27,660 nt of DNA from an uncultured bacterium (GCA_938036315.1 CALHPK010000017.1:1-27660); one strand, 5' to 3'. Numbered from the stretch's first letter, positions 1-8,749 are shown. Notes: generated by a model not told the origin, from the sequence alone. A program made the numbers and translations.

Positions 1-1
1 G

Positions 2-1429
2 GCATTAATAGAGGAGCTTCAGAGGAACCCCGCATTTTTAGAATTATCAACAGATGCTCCAGCGCGCCTTCAGGACGCAAGAGCCTCGTTTTATCTGTGC
101 TTCAAATACCTGCAAAGAATGTTCGACTCTATAAAAGATGACACAGAAAATCAAGACCTTCGTATAATAAGATATTGGGACTGCGGTAAAGATGGAATTT
201 GTCCTGGAGATAGTGACGAACCTTTTGCAGATATCAACGGAAACGGCACACGAGACAGTAACGAACCTTATATTGATCTGAACAAAAATGGAACTTGGAA
301 TGGAGCTTGGAAAAAACCAGATGAAGGAGAAGGAAATCGTAAATATGATATAGGAGAGTCAATAGGAACAACCAAAATTAAGCTGGGTGGTCCAGATACA
401 CGCATCAATTTCAGTGGCTCAACCGGATCAATTATTGCCCAAGCAATATTTTCAAGAAAAATGTTTGACATAATAGCAGAAAACTTCAAGGGGGGAATCC
501 TCGACATAGGCGCTATTGTCGGGCAATCCAACGAAAACCTAAGAAATCTGGCTTGCTCCTTTGGAATTTCCTTCCCTGAAATAAGACTATGGGAGTTTTT
601 CGTTTCCCCAACCTCTCTGCGAAAACTCCTACCTCCGTGGGACCCAGTTAAAAAAGATGTAATTATTCAGAGAGATACTGAACCGTTCGAAGATGCTGGT
701 CTTGACAGAATGTTCTCATGGCAGTATGAAAATTATCATCCTATTTCTAATTCAGATCCCGATAAAGATGACCTTGGACCTCAGAACAATTCCGATGATG
801 TTGATACAAATTGGAACGGGAAATGCTCTATGGAAGAAGCCTATAGAGCCTGGACTAAAAAACAAAAAGGCGAGGAAACAAACTGGGAAATAGAATATAT
901 CAAAAAAAGAGATTGTGTAAATTTTATAGATAATGGCTACGAAGATTTTGATCTGGGAACTGAAGGAAATTTATTTTTTGACTGGATAGACAAAAATGGA
1001 AATAAGGTTCCAGATCTTTCTGATATTACAGAAAAGTGGGACGATAACTATGGCATATTGAATGGTAGACCAGGTTCATATAAAGATCAGGTTGCAGGAA
1101 ATAATAAATTTGACGTTTTAGATTCCGAACACTACTGGCCAAACGGTGAAATTGATCCTAAAAACACAGTTGGTCCGGGAGGGCTTTTATGCCCATCTGG
1201 TCCATACCGTGGTGATGACCGAGAAGTTATAGATCTTGTATACATGCTCTTGCCTGATCCGACTTTCTCCGGGGTTATAAGATTCTACAAAGGAACAACA
1301 GGGGTTATAAAGAATGTAGATGGAGTCATCTTAACTGAGAATGCGTTATTCTGGCGAAACATCTGGCGCGCGGTTTATGTCGCTCAAAGTCTAGGGATTA
1401 CCCTAATAGAAAACTATCCGTATAGATAA
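2..1429 (+). CDS. Secreted-type protein with calcium-loop-like motifs, 5' end missing
   Basis: The frame is open from base 2 with no stop, so the gene enters from the left edge. The ATG at 119 is probably internal, because the 39 codons before it (ending YLCFKYLQRM) read as ordinary protein. About 475 residues are visible. Two loops of the pattern DxNxNGxxDxxE (DINGNGTRDSNE and DLNKNGTWNG, near bases 230-300) and a later DKNGNKVPD resemble the Ca2+-binding loops of dockerin or EF-hand proteins; such loops are typical of exported proteins. The N-terminus is missing, so signal peptide and localisation cannot be seen. The protein is rich in Asp, Asn, Gly and Trp. The next gene is a large lipoprotein on the same strand 111 bases downstream, so both may be surface proteins. 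I do not recognise a catalytic domain, and function is unknown. Confidence 0.8.
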   Translation, partial: ALIEELQRNPAFLELSTDAPARLQDARASFYLCFKYLQRMFDSIKDDTENQDLRIIRYWDCGKDGICPGDSDEPFADINGNGTRDSNEPYIDLNKNGTWNGAWKKPDEGEGNRKYDIGESIGTTKIKLGGPDTRINFSGSTGSIIAQAIFSRKMFDIIAENFKGGILDIGAIVGQSNENLRNLACSFGISFPEIRLWEFFVSPTSLRKLLPPWDPVKKDVIIQRDTEPFEDAGLDRMFSWQYENYHPISNSDPDKDDLGPQNNSDDVDTNWNGKCSMEEAYRAWTKKQKGEETNWEIEYIKKRDCVNFIDNGYEDFDLGTEGNLFFDWIDKNGNKVPDLSDITEKWDDNYGILNGRPGSYKDQVAGNNKFDVLDSEHYWPNGEIDPKNTVGPGGLLCPSGPYRGDDREVIDLVYMLLPDPTFSGVIRFYKGTTGVIKNVDGVILTENALFWRNIWRAVYVAQSLGITLIENYPYR

Positions 1430-1540
1430 ACTTGCATTATTTATATATATCAAGTTATTTATGTGTCAATGGATAAATTCGCATATGCAAAAAACAGAAA
1501 ACTAAATCTACATAAGATATAAAAATAATAATTTTTTTGT

Positions 1541-4500
1541 ATGCAGAACTATATCAGAAAAATAAATTCCATTCTCTTGTGTTCAGGGCTTCTTTTAGTC
1601 TATATCGGATGCGGTAGTAAGGATGGAAAAGTAGAATCCTCTCGCTTTTCTCTAAAAATAGAGCCCCCAGAAGGAGTGTACCCTGAATCAGATACCCTTT
1701 ATATAAAAGTAACCCCAAGTAAAGATGCTGATATTTGCTACACCACAAGAAAAGATGAGAATCCTAAACCTTGTGAGCGAAGTTACGTTGTCAAGGCAAA
1801 AGCAGAAGCCGGAAATCCAATAACAATCCCTGTCAGACCAGAGTATGACCAAGGAGCAACAACAGGAATATTTAATCTGAAAATATTTGCAAAAAGTAAG
1901 GATTCAGAAGAAATCGCAGAGTCAAAGATATACACAATAATCTTAGCTCCGTTCATAACCATAAATCCTCCAGAAGGATTTTACCAGCAAGTTATTACTG
2001 TAGCTGTCGGCTGTAATAAACCTTGTTGGCTCTACTACACCACTGATGGAACTGAACCATCTGAAGCCTCCACAAAGTCAGAAGATGGTTTTATACTACA
2101 AGTAGAAAATGATATAACTTTACAAGTTCTTGCAGTTGACAAAACTTTAGGTATTAAAACACCACCAGAAAGAAGAAAATACTACATAGATAAAAATCCT
2201 CCAGAAACATCAGTGGTTGGTATTGAGACTTGCTCATGTGTTTTGGGCTGTGATAAAAAAATTCCAGACGCTGTAAGATGTAGCAATGCAATAACGCTGA
2301 GTCTTATTTCTGTAGATGACAAATCCCCTTCGTCCGAAGTATTCTGGTCAGTAGATGGCTTTGAACCAGAAGATAAAGCCGAAAAATATTATGAAGCTGG
2401 TGGAAACACCTATCATGCGAAAGATTCCGCAGATGTACCTATAAGGTCACATACTATATTGAAATTCTTCTCAAAAGATCTAGCTGGAAATAGGGAGCCT
2501 GTCAGAACCATGATAATACTCATAGGAGATAGACCTTTTGGTTACGCTGTACCCCCTGGGGGAATATTTGGCAAAGATAAAGTCCCAGTAGATGTTTATT
2601 TGTACACTGTCCCTCAGGATGCTTACATAACTTATAAAGTTGATTTTCCAGATGGCTCAACGGAACAAGTTCAATCTTGCGCTTCTCCGTGCAAAGTAAC
2701 ACTAACAAAAGAAGGAAGAAATATAATAACATTCAGAGCTTACAAAGGCTCTATGTTCGACGAACAAAGAAGGGTAGATTTCATAATAGATCTGAATCCG
2801 CCACGGGTCTTTTTCGAGCCCGCTAATTGCTTCTCAGATTCCGGCCCAATTTCCGCAACAATAAAATCAGATGAAGAAAAAACTAAAGTCTTCTTCAGAA
2901 TATGCGACAAAGAGGCTTTCGGATGTTCTGTAACAGATTGTTCAGCATATTCCCCAGAAATACTCTCTGGAACAGCCCCAGTAACTAATATAACAATCGA
3001 TATACCATCGGTTATCTTCTTCTGTGGAACTGATATAGCTGGAAATGTATCAGAGATAAAAAAAGTAGAATGTGAAGTCTCAGGAAAGTACATCGAAGAA
3101 TTTGATAATCAGGATAATATGGATAGAACTGAGACAACCCTGAGCTGGGAAAGAGGTAAATTAACATTAAGCAGAGATTCTATACCATCCGAAGGTTCTA
3201 TAGATACTCAAGGCACGGGAACAGTTGACATTGATACCTACGGCAAAGTAGCAGCTATAGTAGATGCTGGAACAGGTATTAAGCTTATTGATATTTCAAC
3301 TCCAACTTCCTTAGGTATAGTATCACAAATCACGCTTTCTAATCCCCGCTCCGCAAAATTCTGGAACGATGTCCTTATCGTTCTGACAAATGATAAACTT
3401 TTAGCTTATGATATCTCCAACCCTCGAGCTCCTCAACAGATCGGTTCTGCTAATCTTCCATCCGATCTTTCTATTCCCCAAGGACAGGCTAACGTGATAA
3501 ATCTATGGGGAAAATATGTCATCTTATCTGCCGGCAATCAAGGGCTAGTTATAGCTAAGATAAATCACGAAAGAACCCAGAGCATAAATAGAATCTCATT
3601 CGAGAGAATAGGTGGGATTTCTCCTTCACCTGGGCAAGGAATCCGTTCATCTCAAGATATTGATATTTTCGGAAATATGGTAGCTATTGCGGAAGCTGAT
3701 GGTGGACTGAGACTTGTTTTAATCGAGAGACCTAACTCTCCGTCTCCGCTGACCTCATATTCTGACTTTCTAGCAACACAGGATTCAGCAGTTTCTGTAA
3801 AATTTTTCTTCCCCTATGTTGCTGTAGGAACTTCAAATGGAACAATACATATTATTGACATAAGTAATCCGCAGGATGCGAGAAAAATAGCCTCACTTCA
3901 ACTTTCTACAGGCGTGAGAATAAATAAGATACAGCAGTGGGGAATGTATCTTATTGTTGCAGATAATCAGGGTGTAAAATTTATCGATGTGAAAGACCCA
4001 ACAAATCCTTCCCTCTCTTACGATATGAGAAGGGGAATAACTCAATCCCTGTACATCTACGGAGATCGGCTTTTGGCTGGAGATGGTAACTCAGGTTTAT
4101 ACGTTTACAAATTAGCAGAGCCCTATGAGAGTGCTTATGAGATGAAAGAGTTGATAGGTAGTGGGGCGAAATTTGTAGCTATTGATGGAGTTTTTGCTTC
4201 CGCTGCAACTGCAGGGGAAATCAAATTCTGGATCACAAAAGATATATTCTCCCCAGAAGCGGTTACAGAAGCAGAAGGTAGTAACATCAGTTCCTATACT
4301 ATCTGGGGTAATAAACTTATTATCGGTGACGGAGATAAAGTGAAGATATTCAAATTCCTACCATTTGGTAATCTGGAGTTCCAAAAAGAAATCACTCTCT
4401 CACAGATAAAGCCTGGTTCCAGAGCATATGAAATTCTAACCTGGGGAGATACAGCATTGATAGCTGGAGGAAACTCTGTTTTTATGTTCCCTCTGTCGGA

Positions 4501-5341
4501 CATTGCGAATTTATCTGACGAAAAAGTTGTAAAGATAGATACAATTCAGGGGCAGAATTTTTCTGCTTATGATATCGATACCGCCGGTAATATCCTTTAT
4601 GTTTCATCTCGTGATTCGAGGGTTATAGCTCTAAGAATATTAGATAACGCATTTTCTGTCCTACTTGATAATGTTGTATCATCTGGAGTTTATGAAATTC
4701 TACCATGGGGAAGATATATAGCTACCGCTCAATCTATATCGGGACTTATATTCTACGATGTGAGTCAGATAGTTTTTGGAAGATTTGCCCAGGTCGGCGC
4801 TTTACCATTCCCAGATGCAATTGGAGTCAAACCTTTCGGCTACTTTAACCTGGTCCTAAGAGATAACTCCATCTCGCTCATTGACAACACTTACATAGAT
4901 AGACTCAGGGAGGTCTATTCAGCTAATATAAAAGCAGATTACGGAGTTTTATTCGGAGATATTGCTTTTGTGAAAGATAAGGATGGTAAAGCTAAATTTG
5001 TCAGATTCGCTAAATCAAAAATACTTTTTGTTACAGAGGGAAAAGCTAAATCTAAGAATTTAACTCAAGATCTCAAAACTCAAATAAAGGATGCCCAACT
5101 GATTGTTTCAGAGTGCGAGACCCAGAGTTTGAACTGTCCAGCAGTTGGATGTTATGTAAATTTTGAGCTATCAAATAATGGCGGTAACACCTGGATTGAA
5201 GTCCCTCCAAATTCTGGATTCTTCCCTTTTGGCTCTACGGGGACTTCCCTTATGTGGAGGGCTAAGTTTAGAACCGGAGAACCGATGATTTCACCCGAAA
5301 TTTGCAGAATAACTATAAATTATAGATTTGGAAGGAGATAG
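1541..5341 (+). CDS. Large lipoprotein: beta-sandwich modules plus LVIVD-type propeller
   Basis: This protein has 1266 residues. A short charged N-terminus, a hydrophobic stretch (residues 11-23) and a lipobox-like YIGC with Cys24 indicate a lipoprotein. Residues about 36-512 hold roughly five Cys-containing beta-sandwich modules. The clearest are 'NPPEGFYQQVITV...YYTTDGTEPS' (140-180) and an equivalent near 41-70, which resemble the chitobiase/hexosaminidase C-terminal module (CHB_HEX_C type). Two later modules carry the 'DxAGN' signature of bacterial Ig-like folds (313-317 and 498-502). Residues about 563-1160 contain some 14 repeats of the form WGxxLxVAxxxxGLxIxDI, as in LVIVD repeats, which suggests beta-propellers. 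The last 100 residues form a separate Cys-containing domain. An in-frame TAA lies just upstream, so ATG 1541 is the first start; no SD is visible. A surface-exposed binding or scaffold role is inferred. No enzyme motif is seen. Confidence 0.9.
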   Translation: MQNYIRKINSILLCSGLLLVYIGCGSKDGKVESSRFSLKIEPPEGVYPESDTLYIKVTPSKDADICYTTRKDENPKPCERSYVVKAKAEAGNPITIPVRPEYDQGATTGIFNLKIFAKSKDSEEIAESKIYTIILAPFITINPPEGFYQQVITVAVGCNKPCWLYYTTDGTEPSEASTKSEDGFILQVENDITLQVLAVDKTLGIKTPPERRKYYIDKNPPETSVVGIETCSCVLGCDKKIPDAVRCSNAITLSLISVDDKSPSSEVFWSVDGFEPEDKAEKYYEAGGNTYHAKDSADVPIRSHTILKFFSKDLAGNREPVRTMIILIGDRPFGYAVPPGGIFGKDKVPVDVYLYTVPQDAYITYKVDFPDGSTEQVQSCASPCKVTLTKEGRNIITFRAYKGSMFDEQRRVDFIIDLNPPRVFFEPANCFSDSGPISATIKSDEEKTKVFFRICDKEAFGCSVTDCSAYSPEILSGTAPVTNITIDIPSVIFFCGTDIAGNVSEIKKVECEVSGKYIEEFDNQDNMDRTETTLSWERGKLTLSRDSIPSEGSIDTQGTGTVDIDTYGKVAAIVDAGTGIKLIDISTPTSLGIVSQITLSNPRSAKFWNDVLIVLTNDKLLAYDISNPRAPQQIGSANLPSDLSIPQGQANVINLWGKYVILSAGNQGLVIAKINHERTQSINRISFERIGGISPSPGQGIRSSQDIDIFGNMVAIAEADGGLRLVLIERPNSPSPLTSYSDFLATQDSAVSVKFFFPYVAVGTSNGTIHIIDISNPQDARKIASLQLSTGVRINKIQQWGMYLIVADNQGVKFIDVKDPTNPSLSYDMRRGITQSLYIYGDRLLAGDGNSGLYVYKLAEPYESAYEMKELIGSGAKFVAIDGVFASAATAGEIKFWITKDIFSPEAVTEAEGSNISSYTIWGNKLIIGDGDKVKIFKFLPFGNLEFQKEITLSQIKPGSRAYEILTWGDTALIAGGNSVFMFPLSDIANLSDEKVVKIDTIQGQNFSAYDIDTAGNILYVSSRDSRVIALRILDNAFSVLLDNVVSSGVYEILPWGRYIATAQSISGLIFYDVSQIVFGRFAQVGALPFPDAIGVKPFGYFNLVLRDNSISLIDNTYIDRLREVYSANIKADYGVLFGDIAFVKDKDGKAKFVRFAKSKILFVTEGKAKSKNLTQDLKTQIKDAQLIVSECETQSLNCPAVGCYVNFELSNNGGNTWIEVPPNSGFFPFGSTGTSLMWRAKFRTGEPMISPEICRITINYRFGRR

Positions 5342-5364
5342 TTATACAGGAGGTGATTTGAGCC

Positions 5365-5766
5365 ATGCCAATTTATGAATATATATGTAAAAATTGCGGC
5401 AGAAGAAACTCTTTTTTGGTGTGGAGCTGGGAGCAGGAGACTATAAAGTGTAGTTCTTGTGGCTCTGTTGCACTCGATAAAATAATATCTCGCTTTTCCA
5501 GACTTAAATCAGAAGAGGAGAGGATTGAAGGGACGATTGAAGACGCTATGCGATCAGTTGATATAAATAATCCGGCAAGCATAAAAGGATGGATGAAAAG
5601 GTCACTCAAGGAATATGCAAGCGAGCTCGGGGAGGATGTAGATATTGATGAGGCGGTCGAGTCCCTCGGGGAAGAGCTGGGGTTAGGTAAGAAAGAAGAG
5701 GGCGAGGGCGGAGAGGAAGCAGAGGTAGAAGAGGGAAGCTCCGAGGAAACAATCGGAAAAGATTAG
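5365..5766 (+). CDS. FmdB-family putative regulatory zinc-ribbon protein
   Basis: This 133-residue protein begins MPIYEYxCxxCG, the hallmark of FmdB-type zinc ribbons, with a second CxxC (CSSCG) about 20 residues later, so four cysteines can hold one zinc. The middle (residues 45-100) looks helical, and the last 25 residues are a Glu/Gly-rich acidic tail of low complexity. An excellent SD (AGGAGGTGAT at 5348-5357) sits 7 bases before the ATG, one of the few strong ones in the window. The family is widespread and small; a regulatory role is traditional but poorly proven. The gene lies 23 bases after the large lipoprotein and 13 bases before rpe, so co-transcription is plausible. Confidence 0.9.
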   Translation: MPIYEYICKNCGRRNSFLVWSWEQETIKCSSCGSVALDKIISRFSRLKSEEERIEGTIEDAMRSVDINNPASIKGWMKRSLKEYASELGEDVDIDEAVESLGEELGLGKKEEGEGGEEAEVEEGSSEETIGKD

Positions 5767-5779
5767 CCCCATAACCTAA

Positions 5780-6454
5780 ATGTCGCGAAAAATTTACCTA
5801 TCTCCTAGTATATTGGCAGCAGATTTCTCACGCCTGGGAGAGGAAATACAAAAAGCCTTAGAAGCAGGGGCAGATATGATACATTTTGATGTCATGGACG
5901 GCGTTTTTGTCCCCAATATCTCTTTCGGCATCCCTGTAATAGAAAGCTTGAGAAAGTCTATATCCGCAGTTTTCGATATCCATCTTATGATAAGTGAACC
6001 AGAAAAGTATATCAAAGATTTTGCTAAAGCCGGTGGAGATATTCTTACGTTCCACATAGAAACTACCTCACATGCACATAGAGTAATCTCTATGATAAAA
6101 GATGAGGGAAAAAAGGTTGGGGTGGCTGTGAATCCAGCAACTCCTATCCTTATGATAAAGGATATCCTTGATCAAATAGATGTCCTACTTGTGATGAGTG
6201 TTAACCCGGGATTCAGTGGGCAGAGATTTATCCCCTCAGTGCTGAAAAAAATAAAGGAGGCTCATCTGTTGAAAGTTGAGGGTGGGCATAACTTTTTAAT
6301 CGAAGTCGACGGTGGACTCAATTTAGAAAACTCTTCAGAGGTTATTACTGCTGGTGCAGATATTCTCGTTTTGGGCGCATATACATTTACCGGAAATATA
6401 ACAGAGAACATAAAGAAAATAAAAAAAACTATAGAAAAAACTATTGGTAAGTAG
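5780..6454 (+). CDS. rpe: Ribulose-phosphate 3-epimerase
   Basis: This enzyme interconverts D-ribulose 5-phosphate and D-xylulose 5-phosphate in the pentose phosphate pathway, in the cytosol. The 224 residues match the family's usual length and TIM-barrel motifs: SPSILAADF at the start (Ser10), HFDVMDG (His35, Asp37), HLM (His68), VNPGFSGQ (142-148) and EVDGG with Asp177. His35, Asp37, His68 and Asp177 are the expected metal ligands and catalytic acids. The C-terminal phosphate loop reads GAYTFTG instead of the common GSxxF, a mild variant. No SD is visible before the ATG, 13 bases after the zinc-ribbon gene. The last 14 bases overlap the 3' end of trmD on the other strand. Confidence 0.95.
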   Translation: MSRKIYLSPSILAADFSRLGEEIQKALEAGADMIHFDVMDGVFVPNISFGIPVIESLRKSISAVFDIHLMISEPEKYIKDFAKAGGDILTFHIETTSHAHRVISMIKDEGKKVGVAVNPATPILMIKDILDQIDVLLVMSVNPGFSGQRFIPSVLKKIKEAHLLKVEGGHNFLIEVDGGLNLENSSEVITAGADILVLGAYTFTGNITENIKKIKKTIEKTIGK

Positions 6455-7304
6455 AGTAGAATGGATCATCATCTAGTTTCAATTTACTAAAAAAATCAAC
6501 TAAAAGCTTGGTTACATCCTGCTCTATCTTTGCATCCCTTCCCCTTTTGCTGAAAACCAAAGAATAAAAGTAATTTGCATACTCCTGAATCTTCTGGTAT
6601 TCATTTTCATTTTTGTAGTTTTCCGTAATCTCGCTGAGAACTCGTAGTATAAGATCTGGTCTTCTTTCAATCGTTTTCTTCACAGATTTTTCTATTCTCC
6701 ATTCCCTAATTTTTCTGTGATTCCCGGTGAGTAGAATACTCGGGACAGCCTCTCCTTCGAATTCTCTTGGTCTTGTATACTGAGGAAAATCTAATAGATT
6801 AAAGAGAAGTTCTTCTTCAACTTTTGAACTCATAAAACCTTCCTTGAGTCTGAGAATTGCTTCTATAAACACAACAGATGCTGAGTCCCCTGAATGAACA
6901 ACGTAATCTCCTATTGAGATTTCTTCATCTATATATTTTTTTACTCTTTCATCTACTCCTTCGTATCTTGGGCATACAAGAACTATTTCTTCGAATTGAG
7001 CTATCTCTTTTACTTTTTTCTGGTTGAGTAGATTCCCCCCAGGTGAAAACAGAATTACTATTCTTTTCTGGGTTGTCTGTGGTATGGACTTGATAGCATA
7101 AATTATAGGTTCTGGCTTTATAATCATTCCACCACCTCCACCGTATGGGCAGTCATCTATAACCTTGTGTTTCCCAACACCAAACTTCTTCAGATCTATG
7201 AAGTTAAATTCGACGATCCCTTTTTCGCGAGCCTTTTTTACCAGTCCAGTGCTTAAGGGCGAATCAAAGAATTCTGGAAAAATCGTTATTATGTAAAATG
7301 TCAT
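6441..7304 (-). CDS. trmD: tRNA (guanine37-N1)-methyltransferase with C-terminal extension
   Basis: TrmD methylates N1 of G37 next to the anticodon using S-adenosylmethionine and prevents +1 frameshifting. Recognisable motifs are IFPEFF (8-13), YGGGGGM (54-60), CPRYEGVDERV (111-121), SIGDYV (130-135), LDFPQYTRP (171-179, the catalytic loop region) and LLTGNHRKIREWR (191-203). The segment after GDYV reads VHSGDSAS where the family usually has LSGGELPA, a change in the trefoil-knot SAM loop. The protein has 287 residues against about 240 usually; the excess is a charged, helical tail from about residue 222. The start codon overlaps the gmk stop as ATGA, so the two are translationally coupled. 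The 3' end overlaps the convergent rpe by 14 bases. Confidence 0.94.
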   Translation of the reverse strand: MTFYIITIFPEFFDSPLSTGLVKKAREKGIVEFNFIDLKKFGVGKHKVIDDCPYGGGGGMIIKPEPIIYAIKSIPQTTQKRIVILFSPGGNLLNQKKVKEIAQFEEIVLVCPRYEGVDERVKKYIDEEISIGDYVVHSGDSASVVFIEAILRLKEGFMSSKVEEELLFNLLDFPQYTRPREFEGEAVPSILLTGNHRKIREWRIEKSVKKTIERRPDLILRVLSEITENYKNENEYQKIQEYANYFYSLVFSKRGRDAKIEQDVTKLLVDFFSKLKLDDDPFYSTYQ

Positions 7305-7867
7305 CTGATAGCGCTTTTTATGATTTTCTTCAGCTCCGCTAATGCTTTTGTAATTTTATCATTTGTCACGACAAAATCGAATTTTTTCATTTCTTTAATC
7401 TCTCGTTTTGCATTTTTGAGCCTTATTACTATGTCTGTTGTATCCGCTCTTTTGATTAACCTTTTCCTGAGTTCTTTCATTGATGGAGGTCTTATGAATA
7501 TAAGAAGAGTTTTGGATTTTCCAAGTTTCCTTTTTAATTTCTTTGCTCCTTGTACATCTATATCAAGGAGTAGTATTTTATTCTTCTTTTTTGCTTCTGT
7601 AAGATTCTTGATGTGTGTGCCGTATAAATTATTATGAACTTTTGCCCATTCAAGAAATTCTCCTTTTTTCACCATCTCCATAAATTCTTGTTTTGATACA
7701 AAGTAATAATCTCTGCCGTTTCTTTCTCCCTTTCTTCTTTCACGTGTTGTGTGCGATACAGAAAACATAAGCTTTTTGGCAATTTCTTCATCTTTCAGAA
7801 TTTTGTGTATTAATGTGCTTTTACCAACTCCAGAAGGTCCTGTAAGTACAACTACTTCTGGTCTCAT
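7301..7867 (-). CDS. gmk: Guanylate kinase
   Basis: Guanylate kinase phosphorylates GMP to GDP with ATP. The 188 residues carry the P-loop GPSGVGKST (10-18), the GMP-binding segment SHTTRERRKGERNGRDYYFVS, and LLDIDVQGA at the substrate-side core strand. Length and order of motifs are standard, with a slightly compact C-terminus. The 5' side shows only a weak purine stretch and no real SD. The gene opens a two-gene minus-strand unit with trmD and is divergent from the LPP20-like gene, with about 295 bases between them. Pairing gmk with trmD is not a common arrangement; the sequence shows only that they are coupled, not why. Confidence 0.96.
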   Translation of the reverse strand: MRPEVVVLTGPSGVGKSTLIHKILKDEEIAKKLMFSVSHTTRERRKGERNGRDYYFVSKQEFMEMVKKGEFLEWAKVHNNLYGTHIKNLTEAKKKNKILLLDIDVQGAKKLKRKLGKSKTLLIFIRPPSMKELRKRLIKRADTTDIVIRLKNAKREIKEMKKFDFVVTNDKITKALAELKKIIKSAIR

Positions 7868-8012
7868 TTTGTGCTTCTTGAGTTAATTTTTTCTCGTCGC
7901 ATTCATTTTTGCTTTTTTTGAAAATCTAATTTCGTTTATATCTTCTGTTTGTCTATATCTATTCGTTAACTACCTAACTGACTATCTTCAGCGCATTCAA
8001 GATTGTGTATTA

Positions 8013-8038
8013 TGATGATAGTATTTGATGATAGTACT
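8013..8038. repeat. 13-base tandem duplication, two copies
   Basis: TGATGATAGTATT (8013-8025) is followed at once by TGATGATAGTACT (8026-8038), 12 of 13 identical. It is intergenic, upstream of the LPP20-like gene, and not at a gene end. Confidence 0.85.
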
Positions 8039-8143
8039 TGTAAGTTTTGTGTTTGATTACCCGCCCAGCAAAATAATAAAATGCAATATAAGAAAAATAT
8101 ACAAAAAATTATTATTTTTTTATCATAAAAGCACATATGAAAA

Positions 8144-8150
8144 AAGGAGG
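8144..8150 (+). promoter_or_regulatory. Shine-Dalgarno deciding the LPP20-like start
   Basis: AAGGAGG lies 12 bases before the ATG at 8163. It is the only strong SD in the region, and it rejects the longer reading from 8025. The spacing is long; the frame offers no closer ATG, GTG or TTG. Confidence 0.7.
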
Positions 8151-8162
8151 AAAAAAATTGAT

Positions 8163-8723
8163 ATGATGAATAAAATGAAAATAGTAAAAGGGGTTCTTTT
8201 TGCTTTGGTTATTATTTCTGCTTGTGGTAAGAAAGCCCCTGACTGGGTTATTAAGGGAGCTGGAGCGTTCGGTAATTCTAAAAAATTCTATGGGGTCGGT
8301 GTTGCCGATATGACCAAAAGCGAGTATATGGATAGAACAAGATGTGATACCAGAGCAAGAGCTGAAATAGCTAAAACTCTTAATACCTACATAGCTTCCC
8401 TGGTGACTGACTTCGTCGAAAATAACAGGGACTTCTTCAGTCCAGAAAAAGAGGGATTGGATGAGTTCACTCAAAGTATAATTAAAGCTGTCGCAGAAGC
8501 TACCTTGGTAGGATCTCAAATAATAGATAGATACATAGATAAAGATAAGAAAGTTCATTACTGTCTTGCCGAACTAAATGCAGACGAAGCAATAGCTCAA
8601 CTTATGAATAAAATGAGAGAAGCCGCTAAACAACAGCACAGAGCTATAGTAAAGGAAAGATCCGATGAGATGCTCAAAAAACTCGACGAAGAACTCAAGA
8701 AAAAATCTGAAAGAGGTTATTAA
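8163..8723 (+). CDS. LPP20-family lipoprotein
   Basis: From ATG 8163 the protein has 186 residues with a textbook lipoprotein signal: MMNKMK, a hydrophobic run, then ISAC with the lipid-attachment Cys at residue 21. The mature part begins GKKAPDWVIKGAGAF and continues with FYGVGVADMT, then a region rich in Arg/Ala helices (RCDTRARAEIAKTL). This matches the LPP20 pattern: a 'PxWV' start, a 'GxG' strand, and an 'A...R..A...L' helix. The tail is a charged coiled-coil-like helix. LPP20 proteins are outer-membrane-associated lipoproteins of unclear function. An open frame extends upstream to 8025, but it would bury the signal peptide and ignores the SD. The stop codon lies in a 15-base tandem duplication. 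Confidence 0.85.
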   Translation: MMNKMKIVKGVLFALVIISACGKKAPDWVIKGAGAFGNSKKFYGVGVADMTKSEYMDRTRCDTRARAEIAKTLNTYIASLVTDFVENNRDFFSPEKEGLDEFTQSIIKAVAEATLVGSQIIDRYIDKDKKVHYCLAELNADEAIAQLMNKMREAAKQQHRAIVKERSDEMLKKLDEELKKKSERGY

Positions 8724-8749
8724 TTAATTGATAGTTAATTAATTGTTAA
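8720..8749. repeat. 15-base tandem duplication spanning a stop codon
   Basis: TTAATTAATTGATAG (8720-8734) is followed by TTAATTAATTGTTAA (8735-8749), with the first 11 bases identical. The first copy contains the TAA stop of the LPP20-like gene (8721-8723). With a period of 15, the second copy puts another TAA in the same frame at 8736-8738. The sequence is low in complexity, so this case is weaker than the others. Confidence 0.65.

Larger units (their letters stand above)
7868..8162. other. Divergent intergenic region between gmk and the LPP20-like gene
   Basis: This stretch is very AT-rich and holds no convincing gene. An open frame continues upstream from the LPP20-like start to 8025, but the lipoprotein signal only makes sense from 8163. 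It contains a 13-base tandem repeat at 8013-8038 and an A/T-run element (near 8104-8122) that could fold weakly. TTGATT at 8053-8058 could be a -35 box, but I cannot pair it with a good -10. Promoters for both flanking genes must lie here; I cannot fix them. Confidence 0.6.

Noticed and set aside
119-1429. First gene starting at ATG 119
   Set aside because: The frame is open to base 2 with protein-like codons, so 119 is likely internal and the gene is cut by the window edge.
2740-3093. Antisense open frame of 117 codons inside the large lipoprotein
   Set aside because: It lies wholly opposite a well-supported gene, has no SD or recognisable motif, and looks like a shadow.
8025-8162. N-terminal 46-residue extension of the LPP20-like protein
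   Set aside because: It would bury the lipoprotein signal inside the protein, and a strong SD precedes 8163.
8112-8558. Antisense open frame of 148 codons opposite the LPP20-like gene
   Set aside because: Low-complexity Ile/Phe/Ser composition opposite a real gene; no motif.
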